A stretch of 64,000 nt of DNA, from NCBI RefSeq assembly GCF_007176755.1, contig NZ_BJTV01000019.1:1-64000 (forward strand), given 5' to 3'. Shown here one piece after another: positions 42,799-51,471 of this stretch. The notes beneath the pieces were generated by a model. The model was not told the DNA's origin and did not search any database. It worked only from the letters and a program-made list of their open reading frames with translations. Positions within the stretch are counted from its first letter, which is position 1, and each line of letters opens with the position of its first letter. Both the position numbers and the translations under genes were made by a program. The stretch comes from Streptomyces sp. 1-11 (GTDB lineage: Bacteria > Actinomycetota > Actinomycetes > Streptomycetales > Streptomycetaceae).

Positions 42799-43446
42799 TC
42801 AGGCGAGGCCGGCATCGCGGGCCAGCAGGGCTGCTTGGACGCGGTTGGTGACGTCCAGAGCAGTGAGGATGCGGCTGACATGCGCCTTCACCGTGCTCTC
42901 GCGCATGCCCAGACGGGTGGCGATGTCGGCGTTGGTGTCGCCGCGGGCGAGCAGGGTCAGGACGTCGCGTTCCCGGGGGGTGAGGTGTTCGAGCCGGGCG
43001 CGGGCGGTGCCGGCCTGGGATTGGCCGGCCTGGTGGTAGCGGTCGATGAGACGGCGGGCTGCGGTGGGGTGGAGCATGGCCGAGCCGGCCGCGACGAGGT
43101 GAACGGCGCGCATGATCTCGGCAGGCTCGGTGTCTTTGAGGAGGAATCCGTCGGCCCCGGCGGTCAGAGCGTCGTAGACGTACTCGTCGAGGTCGAACGT
43201 CGTCAGTGTGATCACTTTGGGTGGGTGGGGCAGGGTGCGGAGCCGGGTGGTGGCGGTGATGCCGTCCATGCGCGGCATGCGAACGTCGACCAGGGCGACG
43301 TCGATGCGGTGGGTGCGAGCCAGTTCGAAGGCGTGCACGCCGTCGGACGCCTGAGCGACGACGTCGATGTCCTCGTCCGCGTCGAGGAGGTCGGCCAGGC
43401 CGAGGCGGACCAGGGCGTCGTCATCGACGATCATCACGCGGATCAT
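42799..43446 (-). CDS. NarL/FixJ-type response regulator
   Basis: A 215-residue response regulator. Receiver domain about 1-120 with the phospho-accepting Asp54 (ALVDVRMP), conserved Asp8-Asp10 and Lys in 'GFLLKD'. LuxR-type helix-turn-helix at about 150-210 ('LTPRERDVLTLLARGDTNAD', 'STVKAHVSRILTALDV'). Its start overlaps the end of the upstream kinase gene by 26 bases, so the two are coupled. It probably acts on the divergent methyltransferase-DedA operon or on itself. Confidence 0.93.
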   Translation of the reverse strand: MIRVMIVDDDALVRLGLADLLDADEDIDVVAQASDGVHAFELARTHRIDVALVDVRMPRMDGITATTRLRTLPHPPKVITLTTFDLDEYVYDALTAGADGFLLKDTEPAEIMRAVHLVAAGSAMLHPTAARRLIDRYHQAGQSQAGTARARLEHLTPRERDVLTLLARGDTNADIATRLGMRESTVKAHVSRILTALDVTNRVQAALLARDAGLA

Positions 43447-44590
43447 GAGCGGGGCCGTTCTGCTCGATCGGGGCGGGAAGGGGCATGCGGGCGGCCAGGC
43501 GCCATGCACCGGCCCCGTGGGGTCCGGCGCTCAGGTGGCCGCCCAGAGCGTGTACCCGCTCGCCCAGGCCCACCAGGCCGAAGCCCGAGGATGCGTTGTG
43601 CTCGCCTGCCTTGCCGGGCGGGTTGACGATTTCCACGACGGTGGCGGGCGGTCCGTAGGTCAGGCGGATGCGAACGGGCGCGCCGACGGCGTGTTTGCGA
43701 GCGTTGGTCAGGCCTTCCTGGACGAGGCGGTAGAGCGCCAGGCGGTGTGCGGCCGGCACCTGCTCGGGCTGCCCGTCGGCCTGTAGGTCGACCTGTTGTC
43801 CGGCTTCTCTTGCCTGATCGACCAGTTCTCGCACATCGCGCAGTACGGGAGCGGGCACAGCGTCGCCGACCGTCGGGCGGCGGTCGTGCAGGGCGCCCAG
43901 AACGTCGCGTAGGTCGGCCAAGGCCTCCGTGGAGGCGGTGCGCAGCAGGGTGAGGCGTTCGGCGACCGGTCCCGGCAGCGAGGCGGCCCGTGTGGACAGC
44001 ACCCCGGTGTGCAGAGCGATGAGGCTGAGACGATGGGCCAGCACGTCGTGCATTTCAGCGGCGATGCGGGAGCGTTCTGCGGTCCGCGCCGCCTCTTCGC
44101 GCAGTTCCCGTTCGATCCGTAGGTGCTCGACTTGCGTGTTCAGCGCCTCGACCAGGCGACGGCGGTTGCCCATCCACAGTCCGGCGACCACAGCGAGGAT
44201 GAAGAAGAGGCTGGCACCGTACTGCTGAGGCCGCCACAGCGAGACCATCGGCGGTGCCACCGTATTGGCGGCCAGTACGACGGCGCAGCAGCCGACGGCC
44301 ACTGCGATGCGGCGGCCGGCGGCCAGGTCGAACAGAGCGACGAGGAACAGCGGCAACAGTGGCCACCCCCACAGTCCCGCCCCTACCGTCGTCAGCAGAG
44401 GAGCGACGTACCAGGGAAGACGGCGGACCAGCAGGGCAAGCCCGCAGAGCACCGCCACGGCTGTGCCCACCGTCAGGTACCGGCCGCCGGTGGTCGCGGC
44501 CGCGTTCTGGACGGCGACGGCTGTCAGCAGCAGCAGTACCAGCCCGTAGCGGCCGAACCTGGCCCATCGCAGGCTTCTGTTCCTGTTCAC
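43421..44590 (-). CDS. NarL-system sensor histidine kinase
   Basis: A 389-residue kinase with four or five membrane segments in residues 10-140, a coiled-coil linker, a HisKA_3 domain with phospho-accepting His181 (AAEMHDVLAHRLSL), and a HATPase domain containing 'LVQEGLTNARKHA' and 'GFGLVGLGERV'. The lack of a large extracellular loop suggests it senses a signal in or near the membrane, such as envelope stress. It is the cognate kinase of the following regulator. Confidence 0.92.
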   Translation of the reverse strand: MNRNRSLRWARFGRYGLVLLLLTAVAVQNAAATTGGRYLTVGTAVAVLCGLALLVRRLPWYVAPLLTTVGAGLWGWPLLPLFLVALFDLAAGRRIAVAVGCCAVVLAANTVAPPMVSLWRPQQYGASLFFILAVVAGLWMGNRRRLVEALNTQVEHLRIERELREEAARTAERSRIAAEMHDVLAHRLSLIALHTGVLSTRAASLPGPVAERLTLLRTASTEALADLRDVLGALHDRRPTVGDAVPAPVLRDVRELVDQAREAGQQVDLQADGQPEQVPAAHRLALYRLVQEGLTNARKHAVGAPVRIRLTYGPPATVVEIVNPPGKAGEHNASSGFGLVGLGERVHALGGHLSAGPHGAGAWRLAARMPLPAPIEQNGPAHDPRDDRR

Positions 44591-44722
44591 CCTGTGAGGC
44601 TAAACGCGTGACCGGAAGTCCCGCCTCCGACGATCTTCCGTAAGCACCCCCTACTTTGGTAGAGGCCGGTCGTGGCACAACGGCGGATCTGCGGGTGAGA
44701 CGCGATTTCCAGCGTCTTGTCC

Positions 44723-45448
44723 ATGGACAACTGGACCACTTCACACGACCGAGTCCTCGCGCAGCGCCATGCCGAAGGATGGATGTTCCTCCTCGAGGCC
44801 GCTCGGGACCTGCGTGCCACCGGCGCTGTCGCTCCCAGCGGCCGGGCCCTGGCCCGTGCGCTGGCCGACCCGGTGCGCACTCGTACGGGACGGCCGCTGA
44901 ACATCCTGGAGGCGGGCGCCGGCACGGGAGCGGTCACCCGCGTACTGATCCCTCAGCTGCCGCCCGGAAGCCGGCTGGACATAGCTGAGGCCAACCCGCG
45001 TTTCGCGGCCCGGCTGTCGTACTTCGCCCACACGCACCCGCGTCTCGCCGGTCACCGGCACCAGGTACATATCCACACCAGCCGGGTGGAGGAATTGGCC
45101 ACCGATCGACGCTACGACGTGATCGTCTCAGGCCTGCCCTTGGCCAACTTCACCCCCGGCCAGGTAGAGCTGATCATGAACCGGTACCTGGGACTGCTGC
45201 ACCCAGGTGGCACGCTGACCTACTTCGCCTACCTCGGTACCCGCCGGGCCCGGAGCCTGCTCGCTTCCAGAGCCCAGGTGCGCCGGCACGAGGCAGTGGA
45301 GGAGCTTCTGGCCGGCTACCAGCGCCGATACGCCACCGGCTGCTGGACGGTCTGGGCGAACCTTCCGCCGGCCAGGGTCTGGCAGCTCTCCCGCCCCAGC
45401 CTTCCTTCCCTCAGCCCAGTCCACGACAGTGCTTCGGCGGAACGATGA
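44723..45448 (+). CDS. Class I SAM-dependent methyltransferase (phospholipid N-methyltransferase-like)
   Basis: A 241-residue Rossmann methyltransferase with motif I 'NILEAGAGTGAVTRVLI', 'RLDIAEANPRF', and 'YDVIVSGLPLANFTPGQVEL'. Overall it resembles PmtA-type phosphatidylethanolamine N-methyltransferases or their relatives. It starts at ATG 44723 and overlaps the DedA gene by ATGA (45445-45448). Co-expression with a DedA membrane protein and divergence from a membrane-sensing two-component system support a role in membrane lipid change; this is inference. Confidence 0.82.
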   Translation: MDNWTTSHDRVLAQRHAEGWMFLLEAARDLRATGAVAPSGRALARALADPVRTRTGRPLNILEAGAGTGAVTRVLIPQLPPGSRLDIAEANPRFAARLSYFAHTHPRLAGHRHQVHIHTSRVEELATDRRYDVIVSGLPLANFTPGQVELIMNRYLGLLHPGGTLTYFAYLGTRRARSLLASRAQVRRHEAVEELLAGYQRRYATGCWTVWANLPPARVWQLSRPSLPSLSPVHDSASAER

Positions 45449-46062
45449 ACACGCTGATTTCCGCTCTTTCCCACGTGCCGCCGGCCGGGGCGTACGCGAT
45501 CGTGGCCGCTGCCGTCCTGGCCGAGTCGGTGCTGCTCATCGGTACTTTCATCCCCACCCTCACGCTGCTGCTCACAGCGGGCGCGCTGACGCGCAGCGGA
45601 CAGCTCAGCCTGCCTCTGGTCATCGTGACGGCCGCGTGCGCGGTGGTGGCCGGCGACTTCCTCGCCTACCGCACCGGACGGGCGCTCGGAGCCCGACTGC
45701 GCACCGGCCGCCTCGGCCGCCGTCTTCCCGCAGGCGCATGGCAGCGAGCGGAGACGCTGATGGCCCGCCGCGGCGGCCATGCCGTCTTCCTGGCCCGCTT
45801 CTTCCCAGTGATCCGCACCATCGTCCCCCACCTCGCCGGCGCCACCCGCCTGCCGTACGTCCGCATCGCCCCCTGCAGCCTGGGAGCTGCCGTGCTGTGG
45901 GCCGCCCTCGAAGCCGGTACCGGATACGCAGCCACTGCATCCCTCCAGCACACCCTCGCCCTCGGCGGCCCCGCCGTCGCCGCGACCGTGGCAGCCGCCG
46001 CGGCAGCCGCGCTGGCGTGGACCAGGCTGCGCCGCCGGGCACGGGTGACCCGAACGCCGTGA
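45445..46062 (+). CDS. DedA-family membrane protein
   Basis: A 205-residue protein with about five hydrophobic segments, beginning 'PAGAYAIVAAAVLAESVLLI' and containing the DedA/SNARE-associated region 'GDFLAYRTGRALGARL' and 'FLARFFPVIRTIVPHLAGAT'. DedA proteins act in membrane homeostasis, including flipping of carrier lipids such as undecaprenyl phosphate. The start overlaps the stop of the methyltransferase. The C-terminus ends with a last helix and a basic tail. Confidence 0.9.
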   Translation: MNTLISALSHVPPAGAYAIVAAAVLAESVLLIGTFIPTLTLLLTAGALTRSGQLSLPLVIVTAACAVVAGDFLAYRTGRALGARLRTGRLGRRLPAGAWQRAETLMARRGGHAVFLARFFPVIRTIVPHLAGATRLPYVRIAPCSLGAAVLWAALEAGTGYAATASLQHTLALGGPAVAATVAAAAAAALAWTRLRRRARVTRTP

Positions 46063-46127
46063 AGCGGCTGGCTCGCCGACCGTGGACGGCGCAGTGGTAT
46101 CGGCGGGGAGCATTTTGTGGTGCATCC

Positions 46128-46285
46128 GGTGCGTGGGCGCAGGTGGAAGAAAGGTAAGCAGATCAGGCCAGGGGGGTTATCACCAACCACGCTTTTGTGT
46201 TCCTGGCCATCGCACAAGACCCTGACATCCGTATCCGGCACATCGCCGACGCCGCACGCGTCACACGCTCCGCCGGGAAGTCGAA
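46128..46285 (+). pseudogene. Decayed copy of the 59-kb HTH regulator gene and its upstream element
   Basis: 46128-46173 matches 58960-59006 almost base for base. Then 46177-46247 matches the coding start of the gene at 59114 (peptide likeness 'TNHAFVFLAIAQDPDIR' here against 'TNHARVFLAIARDPDIR' there). Right after 'ATCGCC' the sequence jumps to 'GACGCCGCACGCG', which in the intact copy lies about 85 bp further on. The start codon region and the recognition helix are missing, so this is a dead remnant with two internal deletions. Confidence 0.8.
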
Positions 46286-46309
46286 TCTTTTCGGGCAGAA
46301 GGTGCAGCA

Positions 46310-47806
46310 ATGAATCTGACCGAACGCCTACGCCGAGCAGTGGAGCACCCGATCTCCTCGGACGCCTTCGACTTCGAAGCGCACCTGGGCGATGTACTGC
46401 ATGAAGCAGGGTTGGTGGTGGAGGACTGCGGAGGCACGGTCGCGATCACCGCGGGGGCCGACCCTCTGGTGCCGGCCCGGTTCCGGTTCGGATCAGCTGC
46501 CGCCCTGGCACTGGCGGGCAAGGGGGTGGCGGCATCGGCGATCTGGCGGGATCGGGGAGGAGAGCCGCAAGACATCACCATCGATGTCCGAAAGGCCTTC
46601 CGGCGGTTCGCCGGATTCGCTGACGCGAGATGGGAACTGATCAACGGGCGTCCCCCGTCGAACAAATGGAACAAGCGCAACCCGTTCATCGACATGCCGT
46701 TCTTCCGTCGTACGAGGGACGGGCGGAGCGTCGTTCCGCTGAACATCTATCCCGGCCTGCGCAGCAAGGCACTCGCCCTGCTGAATTGTCCGGACAGCTC
46801 CGAGGCGGTGAACGCGGCCATCGCCACGTGGGACGCGGACGAGCTAGAAGAAGCTGCGGCGGAAGCGGGCATCGTGCTGGCGAAAGTTCGCTCGCTGGAG
46901 GAGTTCCTCGTCGAGGCGCAGTACACCGAGGTGCTTGCCGACCTCCCGTTGATCGATATCGAGAAAGTCGCGGACAGTGCGCCGATGCCGTTCGCGACCG
47001 GGGCGCGGCAACCGCTCGACGATGTGCGGGCCTTGGGCTTTAGTCATGTCATCGCGGGTGCGGGGATCGGGCGTGACCTCGCCTCCTTCGGGGCTGATGT
47101 GCTGAACATCTGGCGCCCCGACAACGTCGAGATCGAGTCCTTCTACTGGGACACGCAGGTGGGTATGCGCTCGGCCTATCTTGATGAATCCGGCCCGGAC
47201 AGGCTGCGTCTCGACGGGCTGCTCGCCGACGCCGACGTGTTCTTCTCGAACCGGCACCCTGGTTACCTGACTCAGCAGGGATTGGCGGCGGAGGAACTGT
47301 GTGTGCGCCACCCCGGTCTGATTCAGACCGAGGTGCAGATGCACGGTCCGTCGGGTCCGTGGAAGTCGCGTCCCGGTTTCGATGAGATCGGTGCGTGCGT
47401 GTCGGGGATCTTCGCGCTCGAGGGCACTCTGGAGCAGCCCAAACAGCCCCCGATGCTACCCATCGTCGACAATGTGGTGGGCTGGCTCGGCACGATCGGC
47501 ACGCTGGCGGCTCTGCGGCGGCGGGCGGTCGAGGGGGGCTCCTACCGGGTCCGGGTCTCGCTGACGAAGACCTGCCTGTGGCTGACGTCCCTGGGTGTCT
47601 TCGACCGCGAGTTCGCGCACGAAACCGCGGGTTCCACGCCGGAGCACTCTTTGATCGACCCGGACCTGTTCACCGCGCAGACCGCACTCGGCACCTACCA
47701 GGGGATGACCGACCAAGTGGAGTTCTCTTCCTTGCGCCAAGGCGATTTCGCCACCGTTCTCAGTCCTATGGGGGCGGACGAGCCCGCGTGGCGATCCACG
47801 CACTGA
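46310..47806 (+). CDS. Family III (CaiB/BaiF) CoA-transferase with permuted-looking domain order
   Basis: A 498-residue CoA-transferase. The canonical N-terminal part of CaiB-type enzymes appears only from about residue 225 ('RQPLDDVRALGFSHVIAGAG', then LASFGADVLNIWRP), and the likely catalytic Asp is near residue 358 in 'RPGFDEIGACVSGIFALEG'. Residues about 110-220 ('WDADELEEAAAEAGIVLAKV', 'RSLEEFLVEAQ') instead resemble the C-terminal part of the family. It should move CoA onto a carboxylic acid. It leads a three-gene unit with a hydroxyacyl-CoA-type dehydrogenase and a beta-propeller protein, so the acid is probably degraded. Confidence 0.82.
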   Translation: MNLTERLRRAVEHPISSDAFDFEAHLGDVLHEAGLVVEDCGGTVAITAGADPLVPARFRFGSAAALALAGKGVAASAIWRDRGGEPQDITIDVRKAFRRFAGFADARWELINGRPPSNKWNKRNPFIDMPFFRRTRDGRSVVPLNIYPGLRSKALALLNCPDSSEAVNAAIATWDADELEEAAAEAGIVLAKVRSLEEFLVEAQYTEVLADLPLIDIEKVADSAPMPFATGARQPLDDVRALGFSHVIAGAGIGRDLASFGADVLNIWRPDNVEIESFYWDTQVGMRSAYLDESGPDRLRLDGLLADADVFFSNRHPGYLTQQGLAAEELCVRHPGLIQTEVQMHGPSGPWKSRPGFDEIGACVSGIFALEGTLEQPKQPPMLPIVDNVVGWLGTIGTLAALRRRAVEGGSYRVRVSLTKTCLWLTSLGVFDREFAHETAGSTPEHSLIDPDLFTAQTALGTYQGMTDQVEFSSLRQGDFATVLSPMGADEPAWRSTH

Positions 47807-47900
47807 CCTCGTCTCTTCCCACTCCCGCCTACTGCGGGGTGCCGTGCTATCCCGCCCTGTCGGCGCTTGTGTCAGTTCTTCTTCTGTTGGAGTGTTCGTC

Positions 47901-48791
47901 ATGGCAGTGGTGACCATCGTCGGCGCCGGGGTGATCGGTGTCTCCTGGGCGCGTCTTTTCAGTGCGGCGGGTTGGCAGGTTCGAATCAGTGACCCGCGGC
48001 CGGACCTGGAGGACGTGGCCGACCAGTATCTGACTGGACTGCCGGTCACCCTGGGCTCCGACCTGGCCCTCGCCGTGGACGGCGCGGACTTCGTTCAGGA
48101 GGCCGGACCTGAGCGGGCCGAGATCAAAGAGCAGATGTTCGCGACCCTCGCCGCGCATACACGTGATGATGTGGTGCTGGCCTCGTCCTCTTCCTCGCTG
48201 CTCCCCTCGGTCATCGCGGAGGGGAACCCGGCGGCTGACCGCATCGTGATCGGCCATCCATTCAACCCGCCGGAGTTGATGCCGTTGGTGGAAGTGGTGC
48301 CTGGCCCTGGGACGTCCGCCCGCACGGTGGAGCGGGCGGTTGAGGTCTACCGTGCGCTGGGCAAGCTGCCCATCCGGCTGAAGAGGGAAATTCCGGGGTT
48401 CGTCGGCAACCGACTGCAGAAGGTCTTCAACGATCAGTGCACCTATCTGGTGCAGCAGGGTGTGATCGACGTGACGGACCTCGATGACTTGGTCCGTGCC
48501 TCACTGGGACTGCGCTACGCGACCATCGGACCGTTCCAGAGCGGAACTCTGGGCGGCGGCCCTGCAGGAATGCGACATCTGGTGACGCACGTGGGCTCCC
48601 AGATGACGTTCGAGATCGGCAAGCCGGATCCCGCCCTGATGGACGAGGTTCTGGAGGCCGTCGAGTCAGCCTACGGCACCGGGGAGCCCGCCTACGAGCG
48701 ACTGGCTGCATTGCGGGACGGACGCACTCGTGCCGCTCTTGAGCCACTCGGATGGCCGCAGCCCCCCACCGTCCCGAACCCTCAGGAGTGA
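47901..48791 (+). CDS. 3-hydroxyacyl-CoA dehydrogenase family protein
   Basis: A 296-residue enzyme with the NAD-binding start 'VVTIVGAGVIGVSWARLFSA', the family motif 'GHPFNPPELMPLVEVV' and 'EIPGFVGNRLQKVFNDQCTY'. The single-domain form of this length resembles carnitine 3-dehydrogenase and L-gulonate dehydrogenase as well as fatty-acid enzymes, so the substrate may be a free or CoA-bound 3-hydroxy acid. It follows the CoA-transferase by 94 bp and precedes the propeller gene by 36 bp. Confidence 0.87.
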   Translation: MAVVTIVGAGVIGVSWARLFSAAGWQVRISDPRPDLEDVADQYLTGLPVTLGSDLALAVDGADFVQEAGPERAEIKEQMFATLAAHTRDDVVLASSSSSLLPSVIAEGNPAADRIVIGHPFNPPELMPLVEVVPGPGTSARTVERAVEVYRALGKLPIRLKREIPGFVGNRLQKVFNDQCTYLVQQGVIDVTDLDDLVRASLGLRYATIGPFQSGTLGGGPAGMRHLVTHVGSQMTFEIGKPDPALMDEVLEAVESAYGTGEPAYERLAALRDGRTRAALEPLGWPQPPTVPNPQE

Positions 48792-48827
48792 AGTCGACTC
48801 GGCCCGCTCGGGAAAGGGAGTTTCACC

Positions 48828-49733
48828 GTGTGGAAGGCACTGCTGGCACTCCAAGTGGCAGCTGAAAATGTACTGCGGGTGAGTCTGCCCGACGGGCAGG
48901 TACGCATCTTGGTCGAGAAGGCGGGTGCTGCCCCTGACGGCATCGTCATGGACGCCGGAACCGTCTACTGGACCACCATGGGGGCACCCCTCGTCGACCC
49001 CGCCGTCCCTGGCGAGGGCCGCCAGGACTTCTCCCGGCCCAACGGCGGCCTCCACGCACTGGACATGAACAACGGTTCGCGGTGGGACGTGGTGCCACCC
49101 GGCACGATCACCACCGGCAAACAACTCACCTCCGATGGGGCCGGCACTTTGTACTGGGCTGACCGCGAAGGGCATCGGATCAGCCGGGTCCGCACCGACG
49201 GCAGCGGCCTGACCGACTTGGTGGTGACCGCCGCCGACACGGGCATCCTGGGCGAGTGTGTCGGTGTGGCCGTCGATGCGGACGACGGCTATCTGTACTG
49301 GACACAGAAAGGGCCGCCCAAGGGAGGTCGGGGTCGAATTCTCCGGGCCGGCCTCGAACTGCCCGCCGGTGGGACCGCCGAGGGCCGGACTGACGTCCAG
49401 GTGCTCTGGAGCGGATTGCCAGAGCCGATCGACCTGCACGTAGAGGACGGTCGCCTGTACTGGACGGACCGCGGAGCACCCCCGTCCGGCAACACACTCA
49501 ACCGGGCACACGTGCCAGCGGCCGGTGCACCAGGCGAAACTCCTGAAATCCTGGCCGATGGATTTCAGGAGGCCATCGGCCTGGCCGTCGACAGCGAAGC
49601 CGGCCTCGCCTACGTCTCGGACCTCGGCGGTCACCTATACGCTGTGCCCATGCCTGACGGGCCCGTCGCGGAGGCGGTACCGCGCCAGATCGCCGCTCTG
49701 GGGCCGCTGACCGGTCTGACCGGGTTCGGTTGA
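48828..49733 (+). CDS. YWTD-type beta-propeller protein
   Basis: A 301-residue protein composed of repeats each with a Tyr-Trp-Thr/Ala motif ('GTVYWTTMGAPL', 'GTLYWADREGHRISRV', 'GYLYWTQKG', 'GRLYWTDRGAP') like the YWTD blades of low-density-lipoprotein receptors and SMP-30-like lactonases. The last blades end in 'GHLYAVPMPDG'. No signal peptide is seen, so it acts in the cytoplasm. A lactone-opening or carrier role for the pathway of the two genes upstream is possible. GTG 48828 is the likely start. Confidence 0.8.
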   Translation: MWKALLALQVAAENVLRVSLPDGQVRILVEKAGAAPDGIVMDAGTVYWTTMGAPLVDPAVPGEGRQDFSRPNGGLHALDMNNGSRWDVVPPGTITTGKQLTSDGAGTLYWADREGHRISRVRTDGSGLTDLVVTAADTGILGECVGVAVDADDGYLYWTQKGPPKGGRGRILRAGLELPAGGTAEGRTDVQVLWSGLPEPIDLHVEDGRLYWTDRGAPPSGNTLNRAHVPAAGAPGETPEILADGFQEAIGLAVDSEAGLAYVSDLGGHLYAVPMPDGPVAEAVPRQIAALGPLTGLTGFG

Positions 49734-49938
49734 CGAGCTCGTGTGGGATGGAGCGCGGAAGGCCGACCTACGAGTTCGGCGCCCCCGGCTCGAAGGCCGT
49801 GCCGGCCACTCGCCGTGCTACTGACGGTGGCGCCCCTGCAAGGACGGCGAGCCCCTCACGTCGAGGGTGATGTCAGACGGCGTGTACACGTGACCATGGC
49901 CGGCCCGACCGGTTCGCCGCAGGTGCACATGACGCTGG

Positions 49939-51168
49939 TCAGCCCGCCCGGTCGCCGGGGGTGAACGTCACGGGCAGCTGTACCGGGCCGCGCAGGCCGC
50001 CGGGGCGCCAGCTCAGTTCGGTCGGCGGCACGGCCAGGGCCAGGTCCGGCAGGCGGCGCAGCGCCGTGCCGATGGCGATCCGGCCCTCCAGCCGGGCCAG
50101 CGGCGCGCCCAGGCAGTAGTGGATGCCGTGCCCGAAGGCCAGGTGGGCGTTGTCGCGGCGGGTGATGTCCAGCGTGTCGGGGTCGGGGAACCGGGCCGGG
50201 TCGCGGTCGGCGATCGCGGACGCGACGAGCACGGTCGCGCCGCGCGGGACGATGACGCCGGCGATCTCGACGTCCTCGCGTGCGAACCGGGCGATGCCGG
50301 GACTGACCGGGCCGTCGTAGCGCAGGAACTCCTCGATCGCGTCGGGCAGCAGGTGTGGACGGTCCCGCAGCAGGGCCAGCTGGGCGGGATGGGCGAGGAG
50401 CGCGGCGATCCCGGCGCCGATCAGATTGACCGTCGTGATGTACCCGGCGACGAGCAGCAGGAAGGTCATGGCGATCAGCTCGTCGTCGTTCAGCCGCTGT
50501 TCCCGGTCGTGAGCGCTGGTCAACGCGCTGAGGAGGTCGTCGCCCGGCCGGACACGCTTGGCTTCGAGGTGCCGCGTCAGGTAGGCGCGCATCCGTCGCC
50601 ACGCGTCGTCGACGACGACCGGGTCGGGCAACTGCTCCCCCCGTACGAGCATGGCGTCGGTCCACCGCTGGAAGTCGTGCCGGTCGTCCACGGGCACGCC
50701 GAGCAGCTCGCTGATGACGGTGACCGGGAGCGGCAGCGCGAAGTCCGCCACGAGTTCCGCCCGGCCGGCCGGCACCACCGCGTCGAGCAGCCGGTCGGTG
50801 ATCTCCTGGACGCGCGGCCGCAGTTCGGCGACCCGGCGTGCGGTGAACGCCTTCGAGACCAGGCGGCGCAGCCGGGTGTGGTCGGGCGGGTCAGCGCGCA
50901 GCATGTTGCTCATCATCGCTTCGCGCTCGGACTCGGGCAGCTGCGCGAGGAGGCGGGGGTCCGAGGCGTCGCGGACATCGCTGCTCAGTCTCGGGTCGGA
51001 CAGTGCGGCGAGTCCGTCGTCGTAGCGTGTGACCAGCCAGGCGTCCAGGCCGCCGGCGAGGATCGCGTGCCGCACCGGGCCGTCCTCGCGCAGCTGCCGG
51101 TACAGCGGGAAGGGGTCCGCCACGAACGCCGGGTCGGCGTAAGGGAGAAGGACCGGCTGCTCGCTCAT
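49939..51168 (-). CDS. Cytochrome P450
   Basis: A 409-residue bacterial class I P450 with ExxR at Glu280-Arg283 (EEFLR), heme-binding 'FGHGIHYCLGAPLAR' with Cys352, and an I-helix motif reading AGYITT at 241-246. In most P450s this motif is A-G-x-E/D-T, with an acidic residue before the Thr; here it is Ile244. It is likely a monooxygenase for a small hydrophobic or secondary-metabolite substrate. No ferredoxin or reductase gene lies adjacent. ATG 51168 is the start, with a GGGAGG-like site close by. Confidence 0.9.
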   Translation of the reverse strand: MSEQPVLLPYADPAFVADPFPLYRQLREDGPVRHAILAGGLDAWLVTRYDDGLAALSDPRLSSDVRDASDPRLLAQLPESEREAMMSNMLRADPPDHTRLRRLVSKAFTARRVAELRPRVQEITDRLLDAVVPAGRAELVADFALPLPVTVISELLGVPVDDRHDFQRWTDAMLVRGEQLPDPVVVDDAWRRMRAYLTRHLEAKRVRPGDDLLSALTSAHDREQRLNDDELIAMTFLLLVAGYITTVNLIGAGIAALLAHPAQLALLRDRPHLLPDAIEEFLRYDGPVSPGIARFAREDVEIAGVIVPRGATVLVASAIADRDPARFPDPDTLDITRRDNAHLAFGHGIHYCLGAPLARLEGRIAIGTALRRLPDLALAVPPTELSWRPGGLRGPVQLPVTFTPGDRAG

Positions 51169-51471
51169 CGCGCCTCCCCGGCCAGGTCTCGGCCATGCAC
51201 GCCCCGCGGTGACGCGTGGAGCGTTGCATTCATTGTCCGGCACCCCGGCCGTCACCGCCTCTTCCCGCCCACGGCACTCGCCCCGTCCACTCCGATCGCG
51301 GGATCATCCAGCTGATCGCGTCCGCCCGCAGAAGCAGGCACGTCCTGCAGATCGCATGCGATGCTCGTCGTGTTCAGGGCACGCCACCGCCCTGCTACAC
51401 ACGATCGTGCGGCTTGAGCCCCTGCCCCTCCCCAGGCCACGTCCCTCGCGGTGTGCTCGCGGTGCGGAGAT
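51169..51471. other. 303-bp intergenic region
   Basis: Lies upstream of the P450 gene and downstream of the YoaK-like gene on the same strand. I see no gene and no strong hairpin here. Confidence 0.4.
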
